A stretch of DNA of 64,000 nt from Hymenobacter sp. UV11 (GTDB taxonomy: Bacteria; Bacteroidota; Bacteroidia; Cytophagales; Hymenobacteraceae): NCBI RefSeq assembly GCF_004684095.1, contig NZ_SRII01000017.1, positions 1 to 64,000 on the forward strand, read 5' to 3'. Below the pieces are notes generated by a model. That model had not been told where the DNA came from and did no database searches. It was given only the letters and a program-made list of their open reading frames with translations. How positions within the stretch are numbered: position 1 is the stretch's first letter; every line of letters starts with the position of its first letter. The position numbers and the translations under genes are program-made. Positions 26,627-35,906 of the stretch are shown here, one piece after another.

Positions 26627-28021
26627 ATGCGCTTATCCCCGGAGAATGCAGAAGATGCCATGCAACTCCCTCTTGCTTTAAGAGCGTCAGATTTGGCCAG
26701 TAACGACATCATTAATTGGCTAAAAAGAGGCGTTTGGGCTTACTTTTTCCTGCTCATTTTTGAGGGTGCATTGCGCAAATGGATACTGCCTGGCCTAGCG
26801 GCTCCTCTGCTCATCGTACGCGACCCCATTGCTTTGTGGCTGGTAGTCGTGGCTTGGCGACGAGGGCTGCTTACCGCCAACGTTTACCTAACTGGAATGG
26901 TAGTGATTGGCATCATCGGCATAATTACAGCTACCCTGCTGGGCCACGGCAGCCTACTTATTGCACTATATGGGGCCCGGATATTGCTTCTACACTTTCC
27001 GTTGATGTTTGTCGTAGGACGTGTTTTCACCCGTGAAGATGTAATTAAGATGGGTAAGGCAACTCTCATGATTGCTATTCCGATGGTAGTGCTTGTTACG
27101 CTACAGTTCTACAGCCCTCAGTCTGCCTGGGTTAATCGAGGAGTTGGGGGTGATATGGAAGGGGCTGGATTTAGTGGATCAATGGGGTTCTTTCGTCCAC
27201 CAGGCACCTTTTCATTTACAAATGGAAATACAAATTTTTTTAGCTTTGTTGCTCCCTTTGCCTTTTACTTCTGGCTCGATACGAAGGCCATTAACAAGCT
27301 GCTTCTGATAGTTGCTACGCTAGCTTTATTTTTTGCCGTGCCCCTGTCTATTAGCCGTGGGTTGCTTTTTCAGGTAGCCATCTCTCTGTTATTTGTGCTT
27401 GTTGCCAGTACCCGTAAGCCGGAAAATCTTGGCCGGCTAGTTATAGCGATAGGGGCGGCAGGACTCGTTTTAGGTGTACTGAGTCAGTCTAGCCTCTTTA
27501 CAACGGCGAGCGAAGCATTCACTGCACGCTTTGAAGTCGCCAATGAGTCAGAAGGTGGGTTGGAAGGAGTGATTTTAGACCGCTTTTTAGGTGGTCTTAT
27601 CAGCTCACTTACTAACTCTTCTTCATCGGCGCTTCCTTTTTTTGGTTACGGTCTTGGGATGGGTACCAATGCAGGGAGTAAGCTTCTTACCGGAGACGTA
27701 AAATTCCTGATAGCCGAAGGAGAGTGGGGTAGGATTATTGGTGAATTGGGTCCTTTGATGGGGTTAAGCGTGATACTGCTCCGAGTAGGACTGGCTATAA
27801 AAATCGCACGGGCCATCTATAAAAAGTTAACCCGAGGCGATCTGCTGCCGTGGATGCTGCTAAGCTTAGGATTGCTGAACGTTGCCCAGGGTGCTTGGGC
27901 CCAGCCTAGCTCCCTTGGTTTCTGCACGTTGATTGGAGGATTGATGATTGCTTCATTAAGATTGCCTAGACCAGAGCCACTAGTAGCCAAAGCTCTACTA
28001 CAAATCAGTTACCACGATTAA
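26627..28021 (+). CDS. Polymerase-like membrane protein (Wzy/O-antigen ligase type)
   Basis: 464 aa with 10-12 membrane helices; ATG 26627 is chosen, ATG 26660 is possible. It lacks a sequence-wide Wzy signature, but FRPPGTFSFTNGNTNFFSFV and ISRGLLFQVAI, each followed by a periplasmic loop, are hallmarks of O-antigen polymerase/ligase-type proteins in Bacteroidota and cyanobacteria. Being the only such protein between the flippase and the end of the left locus, it is the best candidate for joining repeat units. Confidence 0.72.
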   Translation: MRLSPENAEDAMQLPLALRASDLASNDIINWLKRGVWAYFFLLIFEGALRKWILPGLAAPLLIVRDPIALWLVVVAWRRGLLTANVYLTGMVVIGIIGIITATLLGHGSLLIALYGARILLLHFPLMFVVGRVFTREDVIKMGKATLMIAIPMVVLVTLQFYSPQSAWVNRGVGGDMEGAGFSGSMGFFRPPGTFSFTNGNTNFFSFVAPFAFYFWLDTKAINKLLLIVATLALFFAVPLSISRGLLFQVAISLLFVLVASTRKPENLGRLVIAIGAAGLVLGVLSQSSLFTTASEAFTARFEVANESEGGLEGVILDRFLGGLISSLTNSSSSALPFFGYGLGMGTNAGSKLLTGDVKFLIAEGEWGRIIGELGPLMGLSVILLRVGLAIKIARAIYKKLTRGDLLPWMLLSLGLLNVAQGAWAQPSSLGFCTLIGGLMIASLRLPRPEPLVAKALLQISYHD

Positions 28022-28111
28022 TAAGGTGCTAACCCAGATTAAATATGCTTGACACTATAAGGTCCCTAAAAAAATTAAGTTCTTCCGCAACTCGATGCGC
28101 CACACAATAGT

Positions 28112-29245
28112 ATGCGGATAATTTTAATTGGTAATTACCTCCCTGATCAGCAGGAGAGCATGCAGCGATTTGCTCAGATGCTGGACACAGGATTTCGTAA
28201 TGCTGGTTTTAGAACAGAAATCTGGCGACCTAATGTAGTCTTTTGCGTTGGGCCCCAAAGAGCAAATGTTGGCATTAGAAAGTGGCTAGGGTACGTAGAT
28301 AAATGGTTGCTTTTCCCATTAGTCTTGCGCTGGCGCCTGAGTAGTAAGTCTGAACATGCTGAAGAAACTAGGTTTCATATCTGTGACCATTCCAACGCGC
28401 CTTATCTCAATCACCTGCCAATTAACCAAACGAGCATTACCTGTCATGATGTTCTGGCTATCCGAGGTGGATTGGGATACAGCGATGCGTATGTGCCAGC
28501 TTCCCCCTTTGGCAAACTATTACAAAGGTGGATTCTCACTAGCTTAACTAAAGCGAAGCGCTTAGCAGCTGTTTCCCATTTTACTCTTGGTCAACTGCAG
28601 GAACTAACTTCCAGCCGGAATGCTGATCAAAGAAAATGGCGAGTGATTCATAATGCTTTTAATGCTGAGTTCTCGCCCATGGCAGCTACGCAGGCTCAGT
28701 TCTTGCTCGAACAAATCAAATTCGATTTTTTAACCCCGTATCTGCTGCACGTAGGTTCCAGACTAGTTCGCAAAAATCGTTTTCTGCTGCTCGATATGGC
28801 GGCATTACTAGGCGAGCGGTGGCAAGGCAACATTTGCTTTGCCGGTGAACCGGTTGATTTAGCTTTGTGGAAGCATGCTGAGTCTTTAGGTTTGCGCGAG
28901 CGGGTTATTTCTATGGTAAAGCCCGATCATGACATACTGGTGGCGCTTTACAGTTTATGCTTTACGTTTGTATTTCCGTCCTTCTCTGAAGGGTTTGGTT
29001 GGCCGGTTATTGAAGCGCAAGCATGTGGGGCACCCGTAATTGCCAGTAATGTTGAACCAATGCCGGAAGTGAGTGGTGGAGCAGCATTGCATGCAGATCC
29101 TGCTAATGCCCAGGAATTTGCTGATGCGTTACTAGCATTAATGGATAACTCTGCCCGAACTGCACTCATCCAAAAGGGTTTTGCTAACTGTCATCGCTTC
29201 GATGGCGAAAAGATACTGGCTGCTTACATTAAGCTGCTACAATAG
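28112..29245 (+). CDS. Family 4 glycosyltransferase
   Basis: 377 aa, GT-B. It starts MRIILIGNYLPDQQESMQRF, where the QQESM loop is typical of a cyanobacterial/Bacteroidota GT4 subgroup. The donor domain has LLHVGSRLVRKNRFLLLDM, ICFAGEPVDLALW, E-x7-E as EGFGWPVIE and ACGAPVIASNVEPMPEVSGG. The 90-bp gap before it contains no clear signal. The next gene follows after 21 bp. Confidence 0.88.
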   Translation: MRIILIGNYLPDQQESMQRFAQMLDTGFRNAGFRTEIWRPNVVFCVGPQRANVGIRKWLGYVDKWLLFPLVLRWRLSSKSEHAEETRFHICDHSNAPYLNHLPINQTSITCHDVLAIRGGLGYSDAYVPASPFGKLLQRWILTSLTKAKRLAAVSHFTLGQLQELTSSRNADQRKWRVIHNAFNAEFSPMAATQAQFLLEQIKFDFLTPYLLHVGSRLVRKNRFLLLDMAALLGERWQGNICFAGEPVDLALWKHAESLGLRERVISMVKPDHDILVALYSLCFTFVFPSFSEGFGWPVIEAQACGAPVIASNVEPMPEVSGGAALHADPANAQEFADALLALMDNSARTALIQKGFANCHRFDGEKILAAYIKLLQ

Positions 29246-29266
29246 GCCAAGCCAACTTCTGTTATA

Positions 29267-29929
29267 ATGTTCTTGAAAATTATTGTCAGCCTGCTTCCTT
29301 GGCCTTTAAGACGAAAGGCGCTGGAGAAACTTTTTGGTTATGAAATCCATCCAACGGCTAGCATTGGTTTAGCATGGATTTTCCCCAATAAGTTAATTAT
29401 GAAGGCCCACGCCAGGATTGATCATTTCACGGTTGCTATTCACCTAGATTCCATTCGCATGGAAAGGGAATCCTTTATTGGCCGCAGCAATTGGATAACT
29501 GGTTTCCCTACTAATAGCAGTTCTCCTCACTTCAAACATCAAACGGGCCGTCAAGCGAGCTTGGTCCTCTATGAATCTTCTTCTGTAACGAAGAATCACC
29601 ATTTTGACTGTACCAATACGATTGAGATTGGTCGTTTTGCTACCATCGCGGGTTATCAGTCGCAGTTTCTGACTCATTCTATTGATATTTTTGAAAACCG
29701 GCAGGATAGCGCGCCAATCTTAATTGGTGCTTATGCTTTTGTTGGAACCAACTCTGTTATACTCGGAGGGGCTCATCTGCCTACCTATTGCGTTTTAGGT
29801 GCAAAATCATTGCTTAATAAATCCTATGTAGAAGAGTGGACTCTTTACGGAGGAGTGCCAGCTAAAGAACTACGCAAGTTGCCAAAGAGTGCTAAGTACT
29901 TTACTCGAACTGAGGGCTTTGTTTTTTGA
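29267..29929 (+). CDS. Left-handed beta-helix acyltransferase
   Basis: 220 aa. A hydrophobic N-terminal segment (MFLKIIVSLLPWPLRRKAL) is followed by irregular hexapeptide turns (IHPTASIGLAWIFPNKLIM; TIEIGRFATIAG; ILIGAYAFVGTNSVILGGA) and ends in YGGVPAKELRKLP. The probable catalytic histidine is in NHHFDC or in FLTHSIDIF. It probably acetylates a sugar intermediate. The less regular repeats make the assignment less certain than for the two other LbH enzymes of the locus. Confidence 0.8.
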   Translation: MFLKIIVSLLPWPLRRKALEKLFGYEIHPTASIGLAWIFPNKLIMKAHARIDHFTVAIHLDSIRMERESFIGRSNWITGFPTNSSSPHFKHQTGRQASLVLYESSSVTKNHHFDCTNTIEIGRFATIAGYQSQFLTHSIDIFENRQDSAPILIGAYAFVGTNSVILGGAHLPTYCVLGAKSLLNKSYVEEWTLYGGVPAKELRKLPKSAKYFTRTEGFVF

Positions 29930-30232
29930 TTAGTTCCCGTTTTAGATCGTCGAGTTAGCTAATCAAGTGCAGGCTTAGGCGCCCGGTTTTTATTTCTGCC
30001 GCCTAATCCTTGATCTAATGATCGTCGAGATAGCTTTTGGCTCGGTCCCCAGCACTGGTTACCTAACCAAAACTACCGGGATTTTAGCAACTAAATTGCT
30101 TATATTCACAGGACGGTTCCAAGACTAATTTGCCTTGATAGTATCGCTCGAGTATTCGCGCCCAAGACAAATACCGTAGTTTTGAACAAATTCTTATATA
30201 TTTCTATAATATAGCACCTTTTTTTCTTAGCC
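29930..30232. other. Non-coding gap with repeats before the amidotransferase gene
   Basis: 303 bp without a gene. It holds a direct repeat GATCGTCGAGTTAGCT (29945-29960) and GATCGTCGAGATAGCT (30020-30035), 15 of 16 identical. Between them lies an inverted pair TTAGGCG / CGCCTAA (29975-29981, 30000-30006) with a T-rich loop. An AT-rich stretch at 30185-30220 could be the promoter of the next gene. The symmetry suggests a regulatory region, possibly an operator pair. Confidence 0.5.
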
Positions 30233-32053
30233 ATGTGTGGAATAATTGGACAGTTCTGTTTTGAAGAGGGAAGGACTCCCCTTCCACAACTTGCTTTACT
30301 TCACCACAGAGGGCCGGATGGCAGCGGTGAATGGATGAATAAAAAAGGGAACATTTATTTAGGCCACACAAGACTCGCAATACTTGAACCGACACCAGCA
30401 GGTAAACAGCCAATGGTAAATGCCTCAAAGCGGTTTACAATTACGTTTAATGGGGAAATATATAATCACCAAGAATTACGTGATTTACTTCCCGGCATTA
30501 ACTGGAGGGGTAACTCAGACACGGAAACATTAGTGGAGCTGTTGTCCGCAATGGGATTAGCTGGACTCAGCGCTTTAAAAGGCATGTTTGCGTTTGCTTT
30601 ACATGATAATGAAGATGACTCTGTGCTATTAGTTCGTGACCGCTTAGGCATCAAGCCCTTATGGTACCGGAAAGATAGTGCCTCGATTCAATTTTCATCA
30701 GAAGTCAGAGCCTTGTTAAAGCCAGAGAAGACGCAACTTACTAATGCTGCTTTAAGCGAATACATAGGCTTTGGCCGGCTGCCTGAAACGGGAGAAATTA
30801 TTAAAAACATTCATACCGTTTCCCCCGGAGGATGGCTTAAAATAACGGGAGGTGATAATTCATCAAATTGCTGCATTAAACAAGGCAGCTGGTGGCCAGA
30901 TGACAAGGGGTTTAAGTTAAAGCCTAAAAACCGGAAAGATTGTGTAAGTCAAGTCAATAAGCTCGTTACGACTGCAATAGAAGAGCACCTCATTTCAGAT
31001 GTAGGTATTGGGGCTTTCTTAAGTGGAGGTATTGACTCCAGCATTGTGACAGTAGTAGCGGGTAAGCTACTAGGCTCTAGGCTGCAAACATTTACAATTG
31101 GGTTTCCACAGAAGACTTTTGATGAGCGCTCAATAGCAAGATTAGTGGCCAAAAAAGCAGGTTCTGAGCATACCGAGTTGGAAATCAGTCCTAATACATG
31201 TCTCACTTGGGTGCAAGAAGCGGTGGTAAACCTTGATTTGCCTTCAGTAGATGCTATTAACACCTATATCGTCTCTAAAGCAGTAAGGGACTGTGGGCTG
31301 AAGGTAGCTTTATCGGGACTTGGGGGGGATGAGTTGTTCGGTGGCTACCCAAGCTTTCGGAGCATTCCATGGCTTCGGCTGCTTGATATGCCACCTTCGG
31401 CTTTCAGTCAGCTATTGATTCGCACTTTACCAAGTAATGTAAAGCAAAAGCTCGGGGGGATAACAGATTTCTCCGCCCTTAATTTAACAAGTGCCCGCCG
31501 TCGTTTCACTTCCATCAGTAGTCTTAAAGAAATGGGATTTGGCAGCGGTGTTCCTGCTATTCCTCCAGCCCCATCAACCCTAGACGTGATGGGGATGATA
31601 TCCTGGGCAGAAATTCACAGCTACATGGTCCCAATGCTCCTTCGGGATAGCGACCAGATGAGCATGGCAGTAGGTCTTGAAATCCGGGTTCCTTTCTTAG
31701 ATCACAGGCTGGTAGAAGCAGTTTTAGGCTGGCCGCAGAAGTATAAGTCGGGGCCAGGAATCAAGTCATTGTTGGTAGAAGCTTTTCGGGCTGAACTTCC
31801 GCAAGAAGTATACAACCGACCTAAGCAGGGATTTTCCCTGCCAATGGATGAATGGTTAAAAGGGCCATTATCTGAGTTCTTGAACGAAGGAATTATGGCT
31901 GCCTCCGACTTGCTGTCGCTTTCTGAGCCCTCACAGCTGCTTGAAGCGTTCTACAAAGGAACATTGCACTGGACCCGGATATGGAAGTGGAGTGTATTAG
32001 GGCATTGGCTGGCTAACCAAAATAAAACAGTCAATACCGCGGTGTTAGCTTAA
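30233..32053 (+). CDS. Asparagine synthase-like glutamine amidotransferase
   Basis: 606 aa. The N-terminal Ntn-type glutaminase has Cys2 (MCGIIGQF), LLHHRGPDGSG (about 22-32) and the FNGEIYN block. The synthetase domain has the PP-loop FLSGGIDSSIVTVV at about residue 263 and SDVGIG before it, then ALSGLGGDELFGGYPSF and a C-terminal PFLDHRLVEAV. Chemistry known for the family: glutamine amide nitrogen is transferred to an adenylated carboxylate. In a polysaccharide locus such proteins are often thought to amidate a uronic acid or to add amino-acid groups, so the substrate may not be aspartate. That is inference; a plain asnB role is possible. Confidence 0.88.
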   Translation: MCGIIGQFCFEEGRTPLPQLALLHHRGPDGSGEWMNKKGNIYLGHTRLAILEPTPAGKQPMVNASKRFTITFNGEIYNHQELRDLLPGINWRGNSDTETLVELLSAMGLAGLSALKGMFAFALHDNEDDSVLLVRDRLGIKPLWYRKDSASIQFSSEVRALLKPEKTQLTNAALSEYIGFGRLPETGEIIKNIHTVSPGGWLKITGGDNSSNCCIKQGSWWPDDKGFKLKPKNRKDCVSQVNKLVTTAIEEHLISDVGIGAFLSGGIDSSIVTVVAGKLLGSRLQTFTIGFPQKTFDERSIARLVAKKAGSEHTELEISPNTCLTWVQEAVVNLDLPSVDAINTYIVSKAVRDCGLKVALSGLGGDELFGGYPSFRSIPWLRLLDMPPSAFSQLLIRTLPSNVKQKLGGITDFSALNLTSARRRFTSISSLKEMGFGSGVPAIPPAPSTLDVMGMISWAEIHSYMVPMLLRDSDQMSMAVGLEIRVPFLDHRLVEAVLGWPQKYKSGPGIKSLLVEAFRAELPQEVYNRPKQGFSLPMDEWLKGPLSEFLNEGIMAASDLLSLSEPSQLLEAFYKGTLHWTRIWKWSVLGHWLANQNKTVNTAVLA

Positions 32054-32097
32054 TAGTAACTCCAAACAGAATAGACAGTAAAATAATAAACCTTGTT

Positions 32098-33360
32098 GTG
32101 AATGTATTAAGAGTTATAGCTAGCATGGATCCCTCCCATGGAGGACCTAGCCAAGGTATTCGCAATTCTATCCCCGAATTAGAGAAGATCCAGGTACATA
32201 ATGAGGTAGTATGTCTTGATAGTCCAGAGGCCTTTTTCTTGGGAAAAGATAGCTTTCCAGTTCACGCCTTAGGGCCCAGCAAAGGCCATTGGAGTTATAG
32301 CCTAAAACTTCTTCCCTGGCTTTTAGAGAACATAGGGCGTTTTGATGCAATAATTGTGCATGGAATTTGGCTTTATCATAGCTATGCTGTTACCAATGCA
32401 TTGATCACCTATAAGAAGATGCATGCTCAGCACAAACTCAATGAAAATAAAGTCCCCAAACTATTCATTATGCCTCATGGCATGCTAGATCCCTATTTTC
32501 AAAAAGCGTCTAGCCGAAGACTGAAAGCCATACGAAACTGGGTCTACTGGAAATTCATAGAGAAAAAAACTATCAATACAGCAGATGGGATACTCTTCAC
32601 CTGTATGGAAGAACTCCAGCTGGCTCGCTTAACATTCAGTCCTTATAAACCGAAAAAAGAACTCAACATTGGCTATGGGATAGCGGAACCACCGGCCTGC
32701 TCAGCTGCTATCCAAAATGCTTTTCTGGAGTGCTGTCCTGAAATAAAAGGTCGTCCCTATATTCTCTTTCTTAGTCGTATTAATGAGAAAAAAGGGGTAG
32801 ACTTATTGCTTAGGGCATATAGCGCATTACTAAGAAAAAACGCAGAAGTTATAGCTCCACTCACAAATAAGCGCTCTGCGACTCGAGAATTATCTCTTGG
32901 GGTGTTACTTTATGAGCTGCCAGTTTTAGTGATTGCAGGTCCCGGGCTGGAAAGTACATATGGCCAAACCGTTAAGCAATTGGCTGCGGAGTTGCCAGCC
33001 TCTACTGTTTTCTTTCCCGGGATGCTGACCGGCGCTGCCAAGTGGGGTGCTTTTTATGGCTGTGAGGCCTTTGTGCTGCCGAGCCACCAGGAAAACTTTG
33101 GCATCGCCGTGGTTGAGGCATTGGCTTGCGGTAAGCCAGCTTTAATCTCCAACCAAGTCAACATATGGCGGGAGATTGAAGCTAGTGGCGGCGGCCTGGT
33201 GGAAGACGATACCCTTCCCGGAACTCAACGTCTGCTGGAGCGTTGGCACGCGCTAACCGAGCCGGAGAAACTAGCAATGAGTGTCCAGGCACAGGCTGCC
33301 TATCAGGACCGCTTTGCAGTTCGTTCGGCAGCAGAAAAAATGGCAGCAGCTTTGCAGTGA
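32098..33360 (+). CDS. Family 4 glycosyltransferase
   Basis: 420 aa from GTG 32098 (VNVLRVIASMDPSHGGPSQG), 44 bp after the amidotransferase. The HGGPSQG loop, FIMPHGMLDPYF, ILFLSRINEKKGVDLLLRAY, ENFGIAVVE (E-x7-E) and ACGKPALISNQVNIW are typical of a GT4 subgroup found with WcaF-type acetyltransferases in exopolysaccharide loci. A WcaF-type gene indeed follows at 35239, with an IS3 element now inserted in between. Confidence 0.88.
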   Translation: MNVLRVIASMDPSHGGPSQGIRNSIPELEKIQVHNEVVCLDSPEAFFLGKDSFPVHALGPSKGHWSYSLKLLPWLLENIGRFDAIIVHGIWLYHSYAVTNALITYKKMHAQHKLNENKVPKLFIMPHGMLDPYFQKASSRRLKAIRNWVYWKFIEKKTINTADGILFTCMEELQLARLTFSPYKPKKELNIGYGIAEPPACSAAIQNAFLECCPEIKGRPYILFLSRINEKKGVDLLLRAYSALLRKNAEVIAPLTNKRSATRELSLGVLLYELPVLVIAGPGLESTYGQTVKQLAAELPASTVFFPGMLTGAAKWGAFYGCEAFVLPSHQENFGIAVVEALACGKPALISNQVNIWREIEASGGGLVEDDTLPGTQRLLERWHALTEPEKLAMSVQAQAAYQDRFAVRSAAEKMAAALQ

Positions 33361-33965
33361 ACGTCTGAATGCGAACAAAGCATTAGACATAGTTTAGGTA
33401 AAGAGCTTCAGGGACTTAGAAGGGGTTAAAGCAGCAGGAGTGATCTACGCAAATATTGAGGTGTATGGAAATTATAATCAATGACTTACCATGTTACCGA
33501 CGATTTAAATTGGCAGATGCTCGGCATCGAATGCGCTTACTTGCCGGCAGCTCTGCACTTCGTACGCGTGCTTGCTCATCTATAGCCGGTCAAGTTGCGC
33601 TGCAACAATGACTAAGCTCTTTTAAGCAATGCCTCAAGGGAATAATGGAGCAAAGCCTAAACAATTGCCTTAGACTTTATTCATTCTAATAATTATATAT
33701 AGATTATTATATTAAGCATTTTTGATGGCTCGTTTCTCTGAAAAGCTCTTGATGCCCAACTCTTAAGTAGCTTGCAGCAAATACGGCATCTCCTGACGGA
33801 GTGAATGAACAACTATGCTAACATGCGCCTGCACTTAACACTTAGTTTTTAAAGCCGTGTGTTCAAACAAGACACCTAGCGCCAGTTGACTAGCCCGCTT
33901 CAGAGGGGCACTTACAAGAGGCGTGCAGAGAGTTCTGATCACCTCAGAACGCCCTATGAAAAAAC
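33361..33965. other. 605-bp non-coding gap up to an IS3 element
   Basis: No convincing frame. A fairly AT-rich block at 33680-33720 contains alternating TATA-like stretches. No IS ends or repeats were recognised before the IS3 left end at 33966. Confidence 0.4.
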
Positions 33966-34014
33966 TGAGGTGGTCGGGTAAAAATGGACACGGAGAAAGT
34001 AACTTTCCCTTGTC

Positions 34015-34302
34015 ATGGAAGCAGAAAAACCAGCCGGTAGACGGCAGCGAACGAAGTATGATGCGGCCTTTCGGAGCGAGGCGGTTCGCCGCGTAAGCCA
34101 GGATGGGCAGACGGCGGCGCGGGTCGCGCAGGCGTTGGGCAAGTGGGTGCGGGCTGCCCGCGCCCAAGCCACTCGTCCAGCGGGTAGCGACGTGCTGGCG
34201 CAAGAAAATAAGCAGCTACGAGCCCAACTGGCCCGTGTGGAAATGGAGCTCGATATGTTAAAAAAAGCGCTGACGATATTTTCACAACCGACGGGCCGAT
34301 GA
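34015..34302 (+). CDS. IS3 copy B1 orfA, with a short deletion in its HTH
   Basis: 95 aa. MEAEKPAGRRQRTKYDAAF start, HTH_Tnp_1-type region VRRVSQDGQTAARVAQALG, then directly KWVRAARAQ. The sister copy B2 has ALGMSEALLGPWVR at this place, so seven residues (the second half of the recognition helix) are missing here, in frame. A run of seven A (34260-34266) near the 3' end gives the usual -1 path into orfB (KKSADDIFTTDGPMKRF). DNA binding is probably impaired. Confidence 0.85.
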   Translation: MEAEKPAGRRQRTKYDAAFRSEAVRRVSQDGQTAARVAQALGKWVRAARAQATRPAGSDVLAQENKQLRAQLARVEMELDMLKKALTIFSQPTGR

Positions 34303-35186
34303 AACGCTTCGCTTTCATTGCTTTACACGCTCCCTGCTGGCCCGTGCGCGCGCAGTGCCGCGTGCTGGATGTCAGCCCCAGCGGCTACTACGCGTGGCGC
34401 AAGCGCGTGCCGGCTAGGGCCGAGCCGGCGCTGCCCGCCTGGCAAGTGGCGGCGCAGCGGGTCTTCTCCGCCCATGCCGGCCACTATGGGCAGCGCCGGT
34501 TGCGCGCTCAGCTGCGCCGCGAAGGCCATCAGGTAGGCCGGCAGCGGCTGCGCGACTGGCTCATTACCAGTGGCTTACGGGCCCTCTGTACGCGAGTCGG
34601 CACGCGGCCGCCGCGCACCACCCAGGCCGACCCACAGGCCATCGCCACCGCTAATAAGCTCGCCACCTGGCCCGCGGCCGCGGCCCCGAATCAAATTTGG
34701 GTCGGCGACATCACCTATCTGGCCCTGGCCACGGGGAACTGGGCGTATCTCGCCTGCTGGCGCGATGCCTTATCCCTGCGCGTGGTGAACTGGCACGTGA
34801 GCGAATCGCTGCATACAGACTTGATTCTGACCGCCTTTAACCGGGCGGTTACCGTCTGCCAGCCCCCACCCGGCTTGCTCGTGCACGCCGACCGCGGTAG
34901 CCAGTACACCAGCGAGGCGTTTACCACCTTACTGGACCGCACCCAGGCCATTGCCAGCCTGAGCCGGCCCGGTAACCCCTACGACAACGCCCTGGCCGAG
35001 AGCGGCTGGAGCACGCTCAAAACGGAGCTGCTGCCTCGCGGAGCCTGCTTTGCCGACCTGGAAGAAGCCCGGCTAGAACTGGCCGAGTACTTCGACCACT
35101 ACTACAACACCCAGCGGCTGCACTCCGCCCTGGGCTACTGCACCCCGCTCGAAATCAAACTCCACTATCTTTTTAACCTACCTTAG
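34299..35186 (+). CDS. IS3 copy B1 orfB (DDE integrase)
   Basis: 295 aa, overlapping orfA by 4 bp (ATGA). HTH_21 segment YGQRRLRAQLRREGHQVGRQ, then the rve core with D in IWVGDITYLAL, D in VHADRGSQYTS and E in NALAESGWSTLKTELL, ending NTQRLHSALGYCTPLEI. All catalytic residues are present. It would be active if a functional OrfA part were supplied. Confidence 0.9.
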   Translation: MKRFAFIALHAPCWPVRAQCRVLDVSPSGYYAWRKRVPARAEPALPAWQVAAQRVFSAHAGHYGQRRLRAQLRREGHQVGRQRLRDWLITSGLRALCTRVGTRPPRTTQADPQAIATANKLATWPAAAAPNQIWVGDITYLALATGNWAYLACWRDALSLRVVNWHVSESLHTDLILTAFNRAVTVCQPPPGLLVHADRGSQYTSEAFTTLLDRTQAIASLSRPGNPYDNALAESGWSTLKTELLPRGACFADLEEARLELAEYFDHYYNTQRLHSALGYCTPLEIKLHYLFNLP

Positions 35187-35238
35187 CTCACTGTCCATTT
35201 GCACCCGACCACCTCAAACATTGCCTTCAGCTTTCAGA

Positions 35239-35814
35239 ATGAGTATTAATGTAGACACACACAAGGAACCTTCCTTTTCTTTACGAAACCGCCTAGGAAG
35301 AATTTCTTGGCAGTTTTTCTCTCTCTTATTATTTCGCTTCTCGCCTAAACCTTTCCACGCGTGGCGTTCATTTCTGCTCCGCTGTTTTGGCGCCAAGGTG
35401 GGCCAGGGAGTGCATGTGTATCCGGGGGTAAAAATATGGGCCCCATGGAACCTTGAGCTTTCCGACGAGTGTGGCATTGCCAGCGGTGCTACACTCTATT
35501 CTCAAGGCAAGATATGCATTGGCCGTCGCGCAGTAATCTCACAGGGCGTACATCTAGTTACGGGAACTCATGATTATTCCCAGCCAGGGTTTCCGTTGGT
35601 CACCGCACCGATCAGTATTGGAAACCAAGTTTGGATTGCGGCGGAGGCATTTGTCCATCCCGGCATCACCATTGGGGAGGGTTGTGTAATTGGCGCTCGC
35701 TCGGTCGTAACCAAAGATATGCCCAAATGGATGGTCTGCACCGGACATCCCTGTGTACCTATCAAACCAAGAACATTCGCTTGTGAGACAAAGATGTTAA
35801 CCACTGACCGGTAA
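35239..35814 (+). CDS. WcaF-like O-acetyltransferase
   Basis: 191 aa from ATG 35239 (MSINVDTHKEPSFSLRNRLG); an in-frame TTG at 35221 is closer to the IS end and less likely. Left-handed beta-helix with VYPGVKIWAPWNLELSDEC, CIGRRAVISQGVHLVTGTHD (catalytic-type His), ISIGNQVWIAAEAFVHPGI and SVVTKDMPKWMVCTGHPC. The PWNLEL and GTHDY signatures are those of the WcaF group, known from colanic-acid synthesis. It probably acetylates a sugar of the exopolysaccharide. The IS3 element has cut it off from the upstream transcript. Confidence 0.88.
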   Translation: MSINVDTHKEPSFSLRNRLGRISWQFFSLLLFRFSPKPFHAWRSFLLRCFGAKVGQGVHVYPGVKIWAPWNLELSDECGIASGATLYSQGKICIGRRAVISQGVHLVTGTHDYSQPGFPLVTAPISIGNQVWIAAEAFVHPGITIGEGCVIGARSVVTKDMPKWMVCTGHPCVPIKPRTFACETKMLTTDR

Positions 35815-35906
35815 AAAACACCCACGGAGAAATTAATACTTATTGCAATTCAGAGCTAGTTTTCCAGAAGCTCATTTCAAGCCCGGTCCGTACGACAAGT
35901 CCTATA

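Larger units (their letters stand above)
33966..35216 (+). mobile_element. IS3-family element, copy B1
   Basis: Ends TGAGGTGGTCGGGT at 33966 and its complement ending 35216, with TGGACA / TGTCCA inside each end, and a 3-bp target duplication AAC (33963-33965, 35217-35219). 1,251 bp, two overlapping frames. It lies 22 bp upstream of the WcaF-like start codon and separates it from the GT4 gene at 32098. A deletion derivative of the same element is at 41663-42614. Confidence 0.9.
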
